NCBI GenBank assembly: GCA_020850375.1
Contig: JADZET010000335.1
Coordinates: 1-5,901 of the forward strand
From: Phycisphaeraceae bacterium
GTDB taxonomy: Bacteria > Planctomycetota > Phycisphaerae > Phycisphaerales > Phycisphaeraceae
Reading direction: 5' to 3'
Length of the DNA: 5,901 bases
Shown here: positions 1 through 5,901 of the stretch, in pieces
How the letters are laid out: each line of letters starts with the position of its first letter
How positions within the stretch are numbered: the stretch's first letter is position 1
Made by a program: the position numbers and the translations under genes
The notes under the pieces: generated by a model
The model's database searches: none
Seen by the model: the letters and a program-made list of their open reading frames with translations, nothing else
What the model was told of the DNA's origin: nothing

Positions 1-180
1 CGTCAATCCTAAAGCGCAAAACCGCTTCCGCCAACACATTCGTGCAAGTTTCGATGGGGAAAATGCGTCAAAACAAGGCATCTTGGCGGGTTCTGAGGCG
101 ATCTGCGTGAAGCTGGGAAGAAATGACACCTTGGGTTGCCTGTTTTCCGGGCTCGACGCGGGGCCGCCCCCGTCGCCACC
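1..180. other. Non-coding stretch downstream of the radical SAM gene
   Basis: Apart from the hairpin at 154-175, I see no gene here. The first 150 bases are visibly richer in A and T than the rest of the window. An open frame on the minus strand (9-281) crosses it, but its product is Arg/Gly/Pro-rich, has no recognisable domain and overlaps the end of the radical SAM gene in another frame. A weak five-pair hairpin (12-16 with 23-27) is also present. Confidence 0.5.
154..175 (-). terminator. Imperfect hairpin after the radical SAM stop, weak terminator candidate
   Basis: CGACG (154-158) pairs with CGTCG (171-175), and GGGG (160-163) with CCCC (167-170), leaving one bulged base at 159 and a three-base loop. 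It starts about six bases beyond the stop codon of the radical SAM gene. No T-run follows on the minus strand, so this is only a candidate for a U-less terminator or a 3' stabilising structure. Confidence 0.3.
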
Positions 181-1716
181 TCACCGCCCGGTCGCGCGGA
201 TCGCGCGGGCCTGACGCGCCCGCCCCCCCATCGGCCCCCCACCGAACATCCCCGTCCGCTCACCGGACCCGCCCGGATCATCCCCCCGCTCGCACCGGCG
301 GGCGTCGTGCTCGAGCAGGCCGTCGATCACGTCACCGGGCCGGCCCAGCGTTTCGACGAGGTATTCCCGCAGGAGCGTCCGCAGACGAGCCAGGGCGATG
401 GCGTGTGTCTGGCCCGTCCGGGCGTAGATCCAGTCCGTCAACGCCAGGAACGCCGCGAAGGGTGAGGCCGACGGCGCCCCTTGCATCGACCACAGCAGCG
501 GCAGCGTCGCGGTGAATCGCCCGCTGTTGGCCAGAAGGTCCCAGTAGCGTGCGAAGCGGCGCAGACGCTGGAGCGTGGCGAAGTCCAGCAGGTTGTTGGC
601 GAGGATCTCGTAGGGCGGGTGCGGGCTGTAGATCATGCCGAACGCGGCGTCGTGCCGGCCGATGGGCGTGCCGCGCAGGCGCTTGAGCAGGCCGACCTGG
701 ATCTCCTGCGGGCCGAGGCTCACCAGCCGATCGAAGCCGGCGGCGAAGCTCGCGAGCGATTCGCCCGGCAGGCCGACGATCAGGTCCGTGTGCAGGTGCA
801 CGCCGGTGTTCTGCCGCAGCCAGCGGAGGTTCTGCTCAGCCTGCTCATTGTTCTGCCGACGGCTGATGCGGGCGGTGACCTCCTCGTTGAAGCTCTGGAT
901 GCCGACCTCGAGCTGCACCGCCCCGGCGGGGAACGTCGCCAGCGCCCGACCCAGTTCCGGGGGCATGCGGTCGGGGATCATCTCGAAGTGCAAGGAAAGG
1001 TCCGTCACCTGTTGACGCTGGAAGAACTCGACGATCGCCAGGCTCGTGTCGAGCCGAAGGTTGAAGGTGCGGTCGACGAACTTGAAGTGCCGCGCGCCAC
1101 GGTCGATCAGACGTTGCATCGCGGCGAGGAACTTCTCCAGCGGGAAGGTCCGCAGCGGGACATCCAGCGACGAGAGGCAGAACTCGCACGAGAACGGGCA
1201 CCCGCGCGAGGCCTCGACGTAGAGCACGCGGTGGGCGATGTCGTTCGCGTCGTAAAGGTCATAGGGCAGCTCGAGCGCGGCGAGGTCGGGCAGTTCGGCC
1301 GCAATGATTTTCTCTGCGGGCCGCTCACCCGAAAGCAGCCTGCGGCACAGCTCGGCGAACGCCAGGTCCGCCTCGCCGGTGACGACGTAGTCCGCCAGGC
1401 GGACGATCTGCTGGTCGTCCGTCTCGTGGCTGACCTCCGGCCCGCCCAGGACGATCGTCAGTTGCGGGTCGAGGCGTTTGAGCAGCGCCACAAGCTCGGT
1501 CGTCGGCGTGACGTTCCAGACGTAGACGCCCAGCCCGAGGATGCGCGGCCGATCGCGCAGGATCGCCTCGGCGACGTCCACGGGCCGGCGGGTGATCTCG
1601 AACTCGCGGATGGCGGCTTGCGGTCGCAGCTCGCCGAGGTTGGCCAGCAGGTAGCGCAGCCCCAGGGCGCTGTGGGCGTAGCGTGCGTTGAGCGTGCTGA
1701 GCAGGATCTCGGGCAC
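181..1716 (-). CDS. B12-binding-type radical SAM protein, DUF4080-like
   Basis: The product is 511 residues and probably a cytoplasmic radical SAM enzyme of the cobalamin-binding class; the substrate is unknown. Seen: an N-terminal Rossmann-like B12-binding-type region (about 1-140) with GLGVYVWN at 61-68, GGPEVS at 91-96 and VTGEAD at 112-117. The cluster motif CPFSCEFC at 173-180 gives C173, C177 and C180 in the canonical CxxxCxxC pattern, with an aromatic residue before the last Cys. Radical SAM barrel motifs follow: EVGIQS (270-275) and DLIVGLPGES (311-320). Residues about 340-470 resemble the DUF4080 C-terminal region. No DxHxxG cobalamin-ligand motif is visible, so any B12 binding would be base-off without a histidine ligand, or may be absent. 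The start is a GTG (1714-1716) whose next residues, PEILLSTLNARYAHS, match the usual N-terminus of this group; no clear Shine-Dalgarno precedes it. Residues after about 471 are a Gly/Arg-rich low-complexity tail. Family placement is confident, the reaction is not. Confidence 0.9.
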   Translation of the reverse strand: MPEILLSTLNARYAHSALGLRYLLANLGELRPQAAIREFEITRRPVDVAEAILRDRPRILGLGVYVWNVTPTTELVALLKRLDPQLTIVLGGPEVSHETDDQQIVRLADYVVTGEADLAFAELCRRLLSGERPAEKIIAAELPDLAALELPYDLYDANDIAHRVLYVEASRGCPFSCEFCLSSLDVPLRTFPLEKFLAAMQRLIDRGARHFKFVDRTFNLRLDTSLAIVEFFQRQQVTDLSLHFEMIPDRMPPELGRALATFPAGAVQLEVGIQSFNEEVTARISRRQNNEQAEQNLRWLRQNTGVHLHTDLIVGLPGESLASFAAGFDRLVSLGPQEIQVGLLKRLRGTPIGRHDAAFGMIYSPHPPYEILANNLLDFATLQRLRRFARYWDLLANSGRFTATLPLLWSMQGAPSASPFAAFLALTDWIYARTGQTHAIALARLRTLLREYLVETLGRPGDVIDGLLEHDARRCERGDDPGGSGERTGMFGGGPMGGRARQARAIRATGR

Positions 1717-1798
1717 AACGGATAGTGTAGGGACAATCGCGCGAAAACTGCAGGACGCACCTTACCCCCCCGCCCCGACGCTGCATGGCCTGTCCGAG

Positions 1799-1837
1799 CC
1801 GGGCACTGTGTGCCCGGACCGGCGACACCGTCGCCGG
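1799..1837. repeat. Tandem perfect hairpins between TPR and radical SAM genes
   Basis: Two independent perfect hairpins stand one base apart. The first pairs CCGGGCAC (1799-1806) with GTGCCCGG (1810-1817) around TGT. The second pairs CCGGCGAC (1819-1826) with GTCGCCGG (1830-1837) around ACC. A competing outer pairing exists between GAGCCGG (1796-1802) and CCGGCTC (1834-1840). They begin about 47 bases past the TPR stop on the minus strand and have no U-run on either side. Likely roles are U-less termination, 3'-end protection, or attenuation before the radical SAM gene. Confidence 0.6.
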
Positions 1838-1884
1838 CTCTGACGAACAGGGAGGCTCAATCTCATGCAAGGTGAATCAGCGGT

Positions 1885-4560
1885 TCACGGCGTGGCGGCC
1901 GAGGCGGTGGGCGTGGTGTCGCGGAGCTGGAGCTGGTCGGTCCAGCGGAGCCAATCCTCCCAGTGCCGATGGGTCATCAGGCCCACGCTGTCGTTGAAGG
2001 CATCCTCGGGGATGCGCTTGAGCTGGTCCTGGGCCCGGCGGTTGGCGGCGCGGGCCTCCTGGACCTGTCCGAGCTCGGCGTGGGCGTTGACGATCTGGAT
2101 CAGGGCCACCAGCGAGGCCGGCTCGCGCTCCCAGCGGCGGGCGGCGAGGTCGTAGAGCTCGATCGCCTGCTTGAACCGCCGCAGGTCGAAGGCGCAGTCG
2201 GCCCGGAAGAAGAACGAGTCGCGGTAGTAGACCTGCTCGAGCGGGCCCAGGGCGTCGAAGGGCCGCTGCTCGAGCTCGGTGATGACCTGGTCGTAGAGGC
2301 GCAGGGCCTGGTCGAGCCGCTGGTCGCGTTCGTGCTGGCGGGCGGCGATCTGGGCCTGGCTGAGGGCCTGGTCGGGGTCGGCCTCGAGCTCCTTGATCGA
2401 CTGCCGGTAGGCGTCGGCCAGCAGGAAACGTACGGCCGCGGTGTGGTTGTCGCCGCGGGCCTCCATCAGGTCCAGGGCCTGGGAGAGGCGGGCGATGGCG
2501 TCGCGGTACTCGCCGAGCTGGTGGTGCAGTCGGCCGAGCTCCTGGAGCGCGTCGATGTAGCGTGGGCTCTGCGGGGTGATGGCGGGGTGGTTCTCGAGGA
2601 TGCCGTTGAGCGTGCGCTTGGCCGCGTCGTAGTCCTTCATCTCCGCGTAGCATCGGGCCAGGGGGACGAGGCTGTCGTAGGTGTCGGGGCTGTTGGGGTA
2701 GATCTCGGCCAGGGAGAGGAACTGGCCCAGGGCGGCCTGGTACTGGCCGTCGACGAGGTAGGCCAGCCCCAGCCGGCGGGCGGCGGTCTGGCGGCGGGGG
2801 TCCTCGGGCAGGAACTGGATGTAGTCGCCGTAGCGGGCGATGGCCTTGGCCCAGAGCTGGGCCTTGTCGTAGCACTCGGCGCTCTGCCAGAGGGTGTCGG
2901 CGAAGGCCTTGGCGTCGCCCTCGGTCTCGGCCATCAGGGCGTGCTTGTAATAGTAGTCGCCGGCCGTCTCGTAGTGCAGGGCGGCCTCCTGGTTCGACAG
3001 CTCGAAGGCCGTGCGCCACTGGCTGCTGGTGGCGCGGGCGACCTGCTCGACGGTGGGCTTGAGGCCCTGGGCGTGGGCCTTGAGCTGGTCGGCGAGCTTC
3101 TCGTGAGCCACGGCCAGCCGGCCGGCGATCTTGCGCGGCGGGTCCTGGCCGTACAGCGGCGAGAGCGTGCCGAGGTAGTCCAGGGCGAGCTGATAGTCCT
3201 GGTTCGAGAAGGCCCGGTCGTAGTGGTCGAGCACGACCTCCTCGAGCGCATGGCGGACGGGCGCGTCGGCGGGGATCTGACGGTTGCGCACCTGCTCGAC
3301 GGCCTGGCCGAGGACGTCGCGGGCCTGGTCGTGCTCCGAGGCCCGGGCCCGGCAGTCGCCCAGGCCGATCAGGGCCTGGATGTAGCTGGTCGTGCCGGGG
3401 TAGTTCTCCACGGCGTCGGCGAAGTAGCGGACGGCCTGGGCGGGGTCACTGGTGCGCGACAGGGCCACCTGGCCCAGGCCCACCAGGGCCTCGGCATTGA
3501 GGGGATTTTCCGGGGTCTTGTCGAGGTAGCCCGCGGCCTTGTCGAACCACCGCCAGGCGTCGTCGAACGCCCCGAGCTTCTGGTACGCCCGGGCCAGCGG
3601 CAGCATCAGCTCCACCAGGTCCTGCTCGGGCCCGCCGTCCGCGAGCACGGCCAGACGGCGCAACAGGTAATCGCGGACCTGCTCGGCGGCGCCGACCTCG
3701 GCCGGCTGGGTGGATGCGTCAGGCCCCTCGACGATCGGGCCCATCGGCGAAGGCTCGGCCTCGAACATCAGCATCGCCCGCTGGGCCGTGGCCCAGACCT
3801 CCAGACGCCGCCGCTCGCCGGCGTCGGTCACCTTGCTCAGCTCGGCCGAGAACCGGGCCAGCAGCGGCAGGATCCGCTCGCTGTCGCGCCGGCCGGGCGC
3901 GTCGAGGCGCCGCTGGATGATCTGCTGGAGGATCAGGTGCCGACGCCCCGCGGCCTCGGAGACCTGCTCCATCTTCCGCATGGCCTCGTCCTCGCGGCCG
4001 AGCGCCACGAGGGCCTGCGTCCAGCGGATCAGGTGCGTGTCGTCGAGCGGGCCGCTCAACTCCGACGCCCGGCTGTAGGCGTTGACGATCTGCTGGTGCG
4101 ACTCGGGGTTGTCCCAGCGGTTGGCCAACTGCTGCTCGTAGATCAGGTCGCCCTGGACGAGGTTGAAGCGGAAGAGGTGCCCGGCCGCGTCGGGCTCATT
4201 GAGGCGGGCGGCGACCAGGTCGAGCTGGCCCTTGGCGCCCTCGAAGTCCTGGGCCTTGATCATCTGCTGGGCCACGTCGAGCGTCTGGGGGTAGTCGAAG
4301 GGCGTGGGCTTGGCCCGCATGCCGTAGACGCCCAGCAACATCAGCCCCAACCCCAGCAGCAGCACGGGCAGGTGCCAGGCCTGGCTCCAGCCCTGCTCGA
4401 CCTCGACCTGCTCGGCATCGACGGCTTCTTCCGCGGCCAGCAGCGGATCGTCCGTGTCGGCCATGGGGTCCGGCACGGCCTGGGGATCGGGCGCGGGCTC
4501 GGCCGGGGGCTTGCCGACGGCGGCCCTGGGGGATTCTTGCTCGGTCTGCTTCTTGGCCAT
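1885..4560 (-). CDS. Membrane-anchored tetratricopeptide-repeat protein
   Basis: The product is 891 residues from the ATG at 4558-4560. Seen: an acidic, Pro/Ala-rich head (1-60); one strongly hydrophobic segment at about 62-81 (AWHLPVLLLGLGLMLLGVYG) followed by MRAK; then a long, almost wholly helical region with TPR-like pairs at about 317-349, 356-388, 393-425, 553-587, 594-626, 629-661, 668-700, 778-812 and 815-848. Typical spacing is clear in units such as LGLAYLVDGQYQAALGQF and LGRLHHQLGEYRDAIARL. Such proteins usually act as protein-protein scaffolds; here probably a membrane-tethered scaffold with the repeat domain outside the cytoplasm, although topology is not decided by the sequence. 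No catalytic motif is visible. The reading frame extends to a TTG at 4639-4641, but the added 27 residues look non-coding and the lysine-containing MAKKQTEQE start is more natural; only a weak GAG precedes the ATG. An AGGAGG at 4660-4665 lies 18 bases before the TTG, too far to serve it. Specific function is not recognised. Confidence 0.88.
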   Translation of the reverse strand: MAKKQTEQESPRAAVGKPPAEPAPDPQAVPDPMADTDDPLLAAEEAVDAEQVEVEQGWSQAWHLPVLLLGLGLMLLGVYGMRAKPTPFDYPQTLDVAQQMIKAQDFEGAKGQLDLVAARLNEPDAAGHLFRFNLVQGDLIYEQQLANRWDNPESHQQIVNAYSRASELSGPLDDTHLIRWTQALVALGREDEAMRKMEQVSEAAGRRHLILQQIIQRRLDAPGRRDSERILPLLARFSAELSKVTDAGERRRLEVWATAQRAMLMFEAEPSPMGPIVEGPDASTQPAEVGAAEQVRDYLLRRLAVLADGGPEQDLVELMLPLARAYQKLGAFDDAWRWFDKAAGYLDKTPENPLNAEALVGLGQVALSRTSDPAQAVRYFADAVENYPGTTSYIQALIGLGDCRARASEHDQARDVLGQAVEQVRNRQIPADAPVRHALEEVVLDHYDRAFSNQDYQLALDYLGTLSPLYGQDPPRKIAGRLAVAHEKLADQLKAHAQGLKPTVEQVARATSSQWRTAFELSNQEAALHYETAGDYYYKHALMAETEGDAKAFADTLWQSAECYDKAQLWAKAIARYGDYIQFLPEDPRRQTAARRLGLAYLVDGQYQAALGQFLSLAEIYPNSPDTYDSLVPLARCYAEMKDYDAAKRTLNGILENHPAITPQSPRYIDALQELGRLHHQLGEYRDAIARLSQALDLMEARGDNHTAAVRFLLADAYRQSIKELEADPDQALSQAQIAARQHERDQRLDQALRLYDQVITELEQRPFDALGPLEQVYYRDSFFFRADCAFDLRRFKQAIELYDLAARRWEREPASLVALIQIVNAHAELGQVQEARAANRRAQDQLKRIPEDAFNDSVGLMTHRHWEDWLRWTDQLQLRDTTPTASAATP

Positions 4561-4623
4561 GAGCACTCGATCTGGCTGACACGTGATGCCAAGGCCATCG
4601 GCCCGTCTTCCAGGCCGGCCCGG

Positions 4624-4661
4624 CGCAACCGGAATCCGCAACCTCTACGTCGTCTACGTCC
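4624..4661. repeat. Two adjacent pairs of short direct repeats
   Basis: CGCAACC occurs at 4624-4630 and again at 4637-4643 (13-base period). Directly after it, TCTACGTCG at 4644-4652 is repeated as TCTACGTCC at 4653-4661 (9-base period, one mismatch). The cluster lies about 64-101 bases before the ATG of the TPR gene, where a regulator could bind. No known operator is recognised. Confidence 0.35.
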
Positions 4662-4834
4662 TCCTGGCGGAACGAGGTTGTTATCAGACGCGACTGCCAT
4701 TGAACATCGGCCAAGAAGTGACCTGTGCATGAATGCCCGGAGGGGCCGATCCAGCCCTGCTAACCTCTGTCGTGCAAGGCATCTAAATGCTCGCCCTGCC
4801 CGGGTGTTCGACGGCTGTCTGGGTCGGTCTGTCA

Positions 4835-4852
4835 GGCGCCGCCAGCGGCGTC
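4835..4852. repeat. Short GC-rich hairpin upstream of the TPR gene
   Basis: CGCCGC (4837-4842) and GCGGCG (4845-4850) are complementary around CA, and the stem extends by a G-T wobble and a G-C pair to 4835-4852. It is small and may be incidental. Confidence 0.3.
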
Positions 4853-4931
4853 GATCTCGGCCGACAACATCCGACGCAGCCTTAGCCACTGACCGGCGGC
4901 AAACAGGCTCCGCGGCCGCCCGCCCCGGCTC

Positions 4932-4977
4932 GCTCACGCACCGGCTAGCCCGAGCCTCTGGGCCCACACGCGTGAGC
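4932..4977. repeat. 8-bp inverted repeat with 30-base spacer
   Basis: GCTCACGC (4932-4939) is exactly complementary to GCGTGAGC (4970-4977). The spacer contains two small palindromes, GGCTAGCC (4943-4950) and GGGCCC (4960-4965). It lies just beyond the intrinsic terminator on the minus-strand side. It may be a regulatory site or a structured leader element; chance is a real alternative in GC-rich DNA. Confidence 0.35.
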
Positions 4978-4992
4978 CCGGAACACGTCTGC

Positions 4993-5024
4993 AAAAAAAG
5001 CCGCTCCCGGGTTGGGAGCGGCTT
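4993..5024 (-). terminator. Intrinsic terminator after the PEP-CTERM gene
   Basis: An 11-bp perfect inverted repeat (AAGCCGCTCCC at 4998-5008 and its complement at 5014-5024) encloses a five-base loop. Read on the minus strand, the hairpin ends in a run of seven T (4993-4999, the last two shared with the stem). It begins about 50 bases past the stop codon of the PEP-CTERM gene. The plus-strand side lacks a T-run beyond TT, so it should act in the minus direction only, insulating the TPR gene from upstream transcription. Confidence 0.93.
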
Positions 5025-5044
5025 GATGAATCACTCGAACTGTA

Positions 5045-5060
5045 GCGTCCGTCCGGACGC
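5045..5060. repeat. 7-bp hairpin in the PEP-CTERM 3' region
   Basis: GCGTCCG at 5045-5051 is followed, after TC, by its exact complement CGGACGC at 5054-5060. In RNA this would fold as six pairs with a four-base loop. It lies between the stop codon and the intrinsic terminator and has no U-run of its own, so a stability or processing role is more likely than termination. Function is inferred only from position. Confidence 0.5.
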
Positions 5061-5062
5061 GG

Positions 5063-5074
5063 CTCTGATCAGAG
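5063..5074. repeat. 12-bp perfect palindrome beside the PEP-CTERM stop
   Basis: CTCTGATCAGAG is a perfect palindrome ending one base from the stop codon at 5076-5078 and three bases from the hairpin at 5045-5060. As DNA it could be a dimeric protein site; as RNA it would form only a weak, tight hairpin. No regulator is identified. Confidence 0.4.
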
Positions 5075-5075
5075 A

Positions 5076-5858
5076 TCAGGCGCGACGACGGCGAGCCAGA
5101 GCCAGGCCGCCCAGGGCCAGGAGGCTGAGGCTGGCGGGCTCGGGAACCACGTGGATGATCGCGTCAGCCAACGCGCCGGCCACGCCGGCGGTGCGAGGAT
5201 CAACCTGGTCGCCGACCGTGCCGAAGCCGGTCGTGGCGGGGTTGTTCCACTGGCCGAAGATCGGGTCACCGAACTCGTCCTCGCCGATGAAGTACTCGCC
5301 TTCAGCGTAGCTGATGCCGCCACCGTTGTTGGTGGTGATCCAGACGTTGGTGTCGCCGGGGGCCATGCCGACCGCGGAGACCGTCACGATGGCAACACGG
5401 TACGACGAGCTGTTGGCCTTGTAGGTGTTGTCCGCAGCGCCGAACGTGCCGTTGATGCCGTTCTCGGTGATGGCGAACAGAACCATGCCGTCAATGAGCT
5501 TGCTGGCCGCACCCGTGGTGCCGTTGACCTTGCCGGCGTTCCAACGCGTGTTGGGGTTGATGAACGGGTTGGAGACGTTGATGGCGCCGGTGCTCACGAC
5601 GTGACCGGGGGCATCCATCACCAGGTCAACCGCCAAGCCGTTGATCTTCTCGTTCGTCGGAACCTGGAAGTACATGTACAGGTTGATGGACGAGGGGAAC
5701 GACACGCCGGTCGGGTCAAGTGTGACCTCCGGAACGCCGGGGGCAGGCAAAGCCGGGATGGCGCTGTCAGCCACCAGGTACAGCACACCTGCCGACGCCT
5801 GGCCGGCCACGAGGCCGCCCACAATCATAAGTGCCGCGAACAGACCATGCCTTCTCAT
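5076..5858 (-). CDS. Secreted PEP-CTERM sorting-domain protein
   Basis: The product is 260 residues, probably exported by Sec and then processed at its C-terminus by an exosortase for attachment to the envelope or release into the matrix. Seen: a signal peptide MRRHG...GQASA with a basic start, a hydrophobic core and a likely AxA cut after residue 23. A beta-rich, Asn/Gly/Thr-rich mature region without any cysteine follows (24-235), with an acidic stretch GEDEFGDP at 192-199. The C-terminal tag has VPEP at 238-241, a hydrophobic helix LSLLALGGLALA and a final RRRRA, the tripartite PEP-CTERM layout. The ATG is supported by AGGAG seven bases upstream. An intrinsic terminator follows the stop, so the transcript probably ends there; the promoter lies outside the window or in its last 43 bases. 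The pattern of alternating strands around 55-165 is vaguely cohesin-like, but this is only an impression. The exosortase is not in the window. Confidence 0.9.
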   Translation of the reverse strand: MRRHGLFAALMIVGGLVAGQASAGVLYLVADSAIPALPAPGVPEVTLDPTGVSFPSSINLYMYFQVPTNEKINGLAVDLVMDAPGHVVSTGAINVSNPFINPNTRWNAGKVNGTTGAASKLIDGMVLFAITENGINGTFGAADNTYKANSSSYRVAIVTVSAVGMAPGDTNVWITTNNGGGISYAEGEYFIGEDEFGDPIFGQWNNPATTGFGTVGDQVDPRTAGVAGALADAIIHVVPEPASLSLLALGGLALARRRRA

Positions 5859-5865
5859 CTTTTCG

Positions 5866-5870
5866 CTCCT
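5866..5870 (-). promoter_or_regulatory. Shine-Dalgarno site of the PEP-CTERM gene
   Basis: On the minus strand AGGAG stands seven bases before the ATG at 5856-5858, in an A-rich context. It is the only strong ribosome-binding site next to a start in this window and fixes the start of the PEP-CTERM gene. Confidence 0.85.
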
Positions 5871-5901
5871 TTTCGTGAAAAACGGGGCCCAAGTTGCTGA
5901 A

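Larger units (their letters stand above)
4561..4992. other. Non-coding region upstream of the TPR gene
   Basis: This 432-base stretch lies between the terminator of the PEP-CTERM gene and the ATG of the TPR gene. Frames crossing it give Arg/Ala/Pro-rich translations without domain-like patterns, so I call no gene. It should contain the TPR gene's promoter and leader, but no good -35/-10 pair stands out on the minus strand. It does hold an 8-bp inverted repeat (4932-4939 with 4970-4977), a short hairpin at 4835-4852, tandem direct repeats at 4624-4661 and a CACGTG palindrome at 4580-4585, about 20 bases from the ATG. The length suggests a long leader, a distant promoter, or decayed sequence. 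Confidence 0.6.

Noticed and set aside
60..75. TTGACG on the minus strand (66-71) as a -35 box.
   Set aside because: No -10 box follows at 16-18 bases, and no gene in that direction is visible in the window.
9..281. Minus-strand open frame of 90 codons overlapping the end of the radical SAM gene, possibly its continuation through a frameshift.
   Set aside because: The Arg/Gly/Pro-rich product resembles nothing known, has no ribosome-binding site, and does not read like a conserved continuation of the enzyme.
481..1725. Plus-strand open frame of 414 codons antisense to the radical SAM gene.
   Set aside because: The product is an Arg/Glu/Gln/Ala/Val-rich shadow without motifs, while the minus strand encodes an intact radical SAM cluster motif and fold.
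1717..1745. Possible leaderless promoter of the radical SAM gene with TACACT as the -10 box seven bases before the GTG.
   Set aside because: Only four of six bases match and no acceptable -35 box stands at the right distance.
4561..4641. Upstream TTG start extending the TPR protein by 27 residues.
   Set aside because: The extension looks like translated non-coding sequence, and the nearest good Shine-Dalgarno lies 18 bases away. The ATG at 4560 gives a natural start.
4341..4994. Minus-strand open frame of 217 codons covering the gap upstream of the TPR gene.
   Set aside because: It overlaps the TPR start in another frame, is Arg-rich and low-complexity, and begins inside the terminator region of the preceding gene.
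1963..5310. Very long plus-strand open frame (1115 codons) running antisense through the TPR gene and into the PEP-CTERM gene.
   Set aside because: Its translation is a Val/Leu/Gly/Glu/Ala-rich string with no domain or repeat pattern. It spans an intergenic gap and a terminator, and the opposite strand has well-supported proteins. Strong GC bias removes stops from the antisense frame.

Overview
The window is GC-rich bacterial DNA with three intact protein genes, all on the minus strand, so the biological order is right to left. Right to left they are: (1) a secreted PEP-CTERM surface protein (5076-5858) with a Shine-Dalgarno site, a signal peptide and a C-terminal sorting tag; (2) a large single-pass membrane protein with tetratricopeptide-type repeats (1885-4560); (3) a B12-binding-type radical SAM enzyme resembling the DUF4080 group (181-1716). 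The PEP-CTERM tag, the large anchored TPR protein and the high GC together suggest a planctomycete-like bacterium, perhaps of the Phycisphaerae type. This is an inference: no rRNA or other phylogenetic marker is present, and PEP-CTERM proteins also occur in Verrucomicrobia, Cyanobacteria and Proteobacteria.

Layout. 1-180 is a non-coding stretch downstream of the radical SAM gene with no convincing gene; an imperfect hairpin lies just past that gene's stop. 1717-1884 separates the TPR gene from the radical SAM gene and holds two adjacent perfect hairpins (1799-1817 and 1819-1837). 4561-4992 is a long non-coding stretch upstream of the TPR gene that holds small direct and inverted repeats but no clear promoter. 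4993-5075 is the 3' region of the PEP-CTERM gene; it carries a 12-bp palindrome, a 7-bp hairpin and a textbook intrinsic terminator with a U-run.

How the genes relate. The strong terminator at 4993-5024 and the 432-base gap after it separate the PEP-CTERM gene from the TPR gene. The TPR and radical SAM genes are co-directional, but 168 bases with two strong hairpins lie between them, so a shared operon is possible but not shown. No pathway obviously links the three products: one is probably envelope-anchored by an exosortase system encoded elsewhere, one is probably an envelope scaffold, and one is probably a cytoplasmic enzyme. I see no mobile element, CRISPR array, tRNA or rRNA, and no compelling evidence of a new multi-gene system. 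The most notable items are the uncharacterised radical SAM enzyme, its G-tract-rich low-complexity tail, and the unusually dense inverted repeats between genes.
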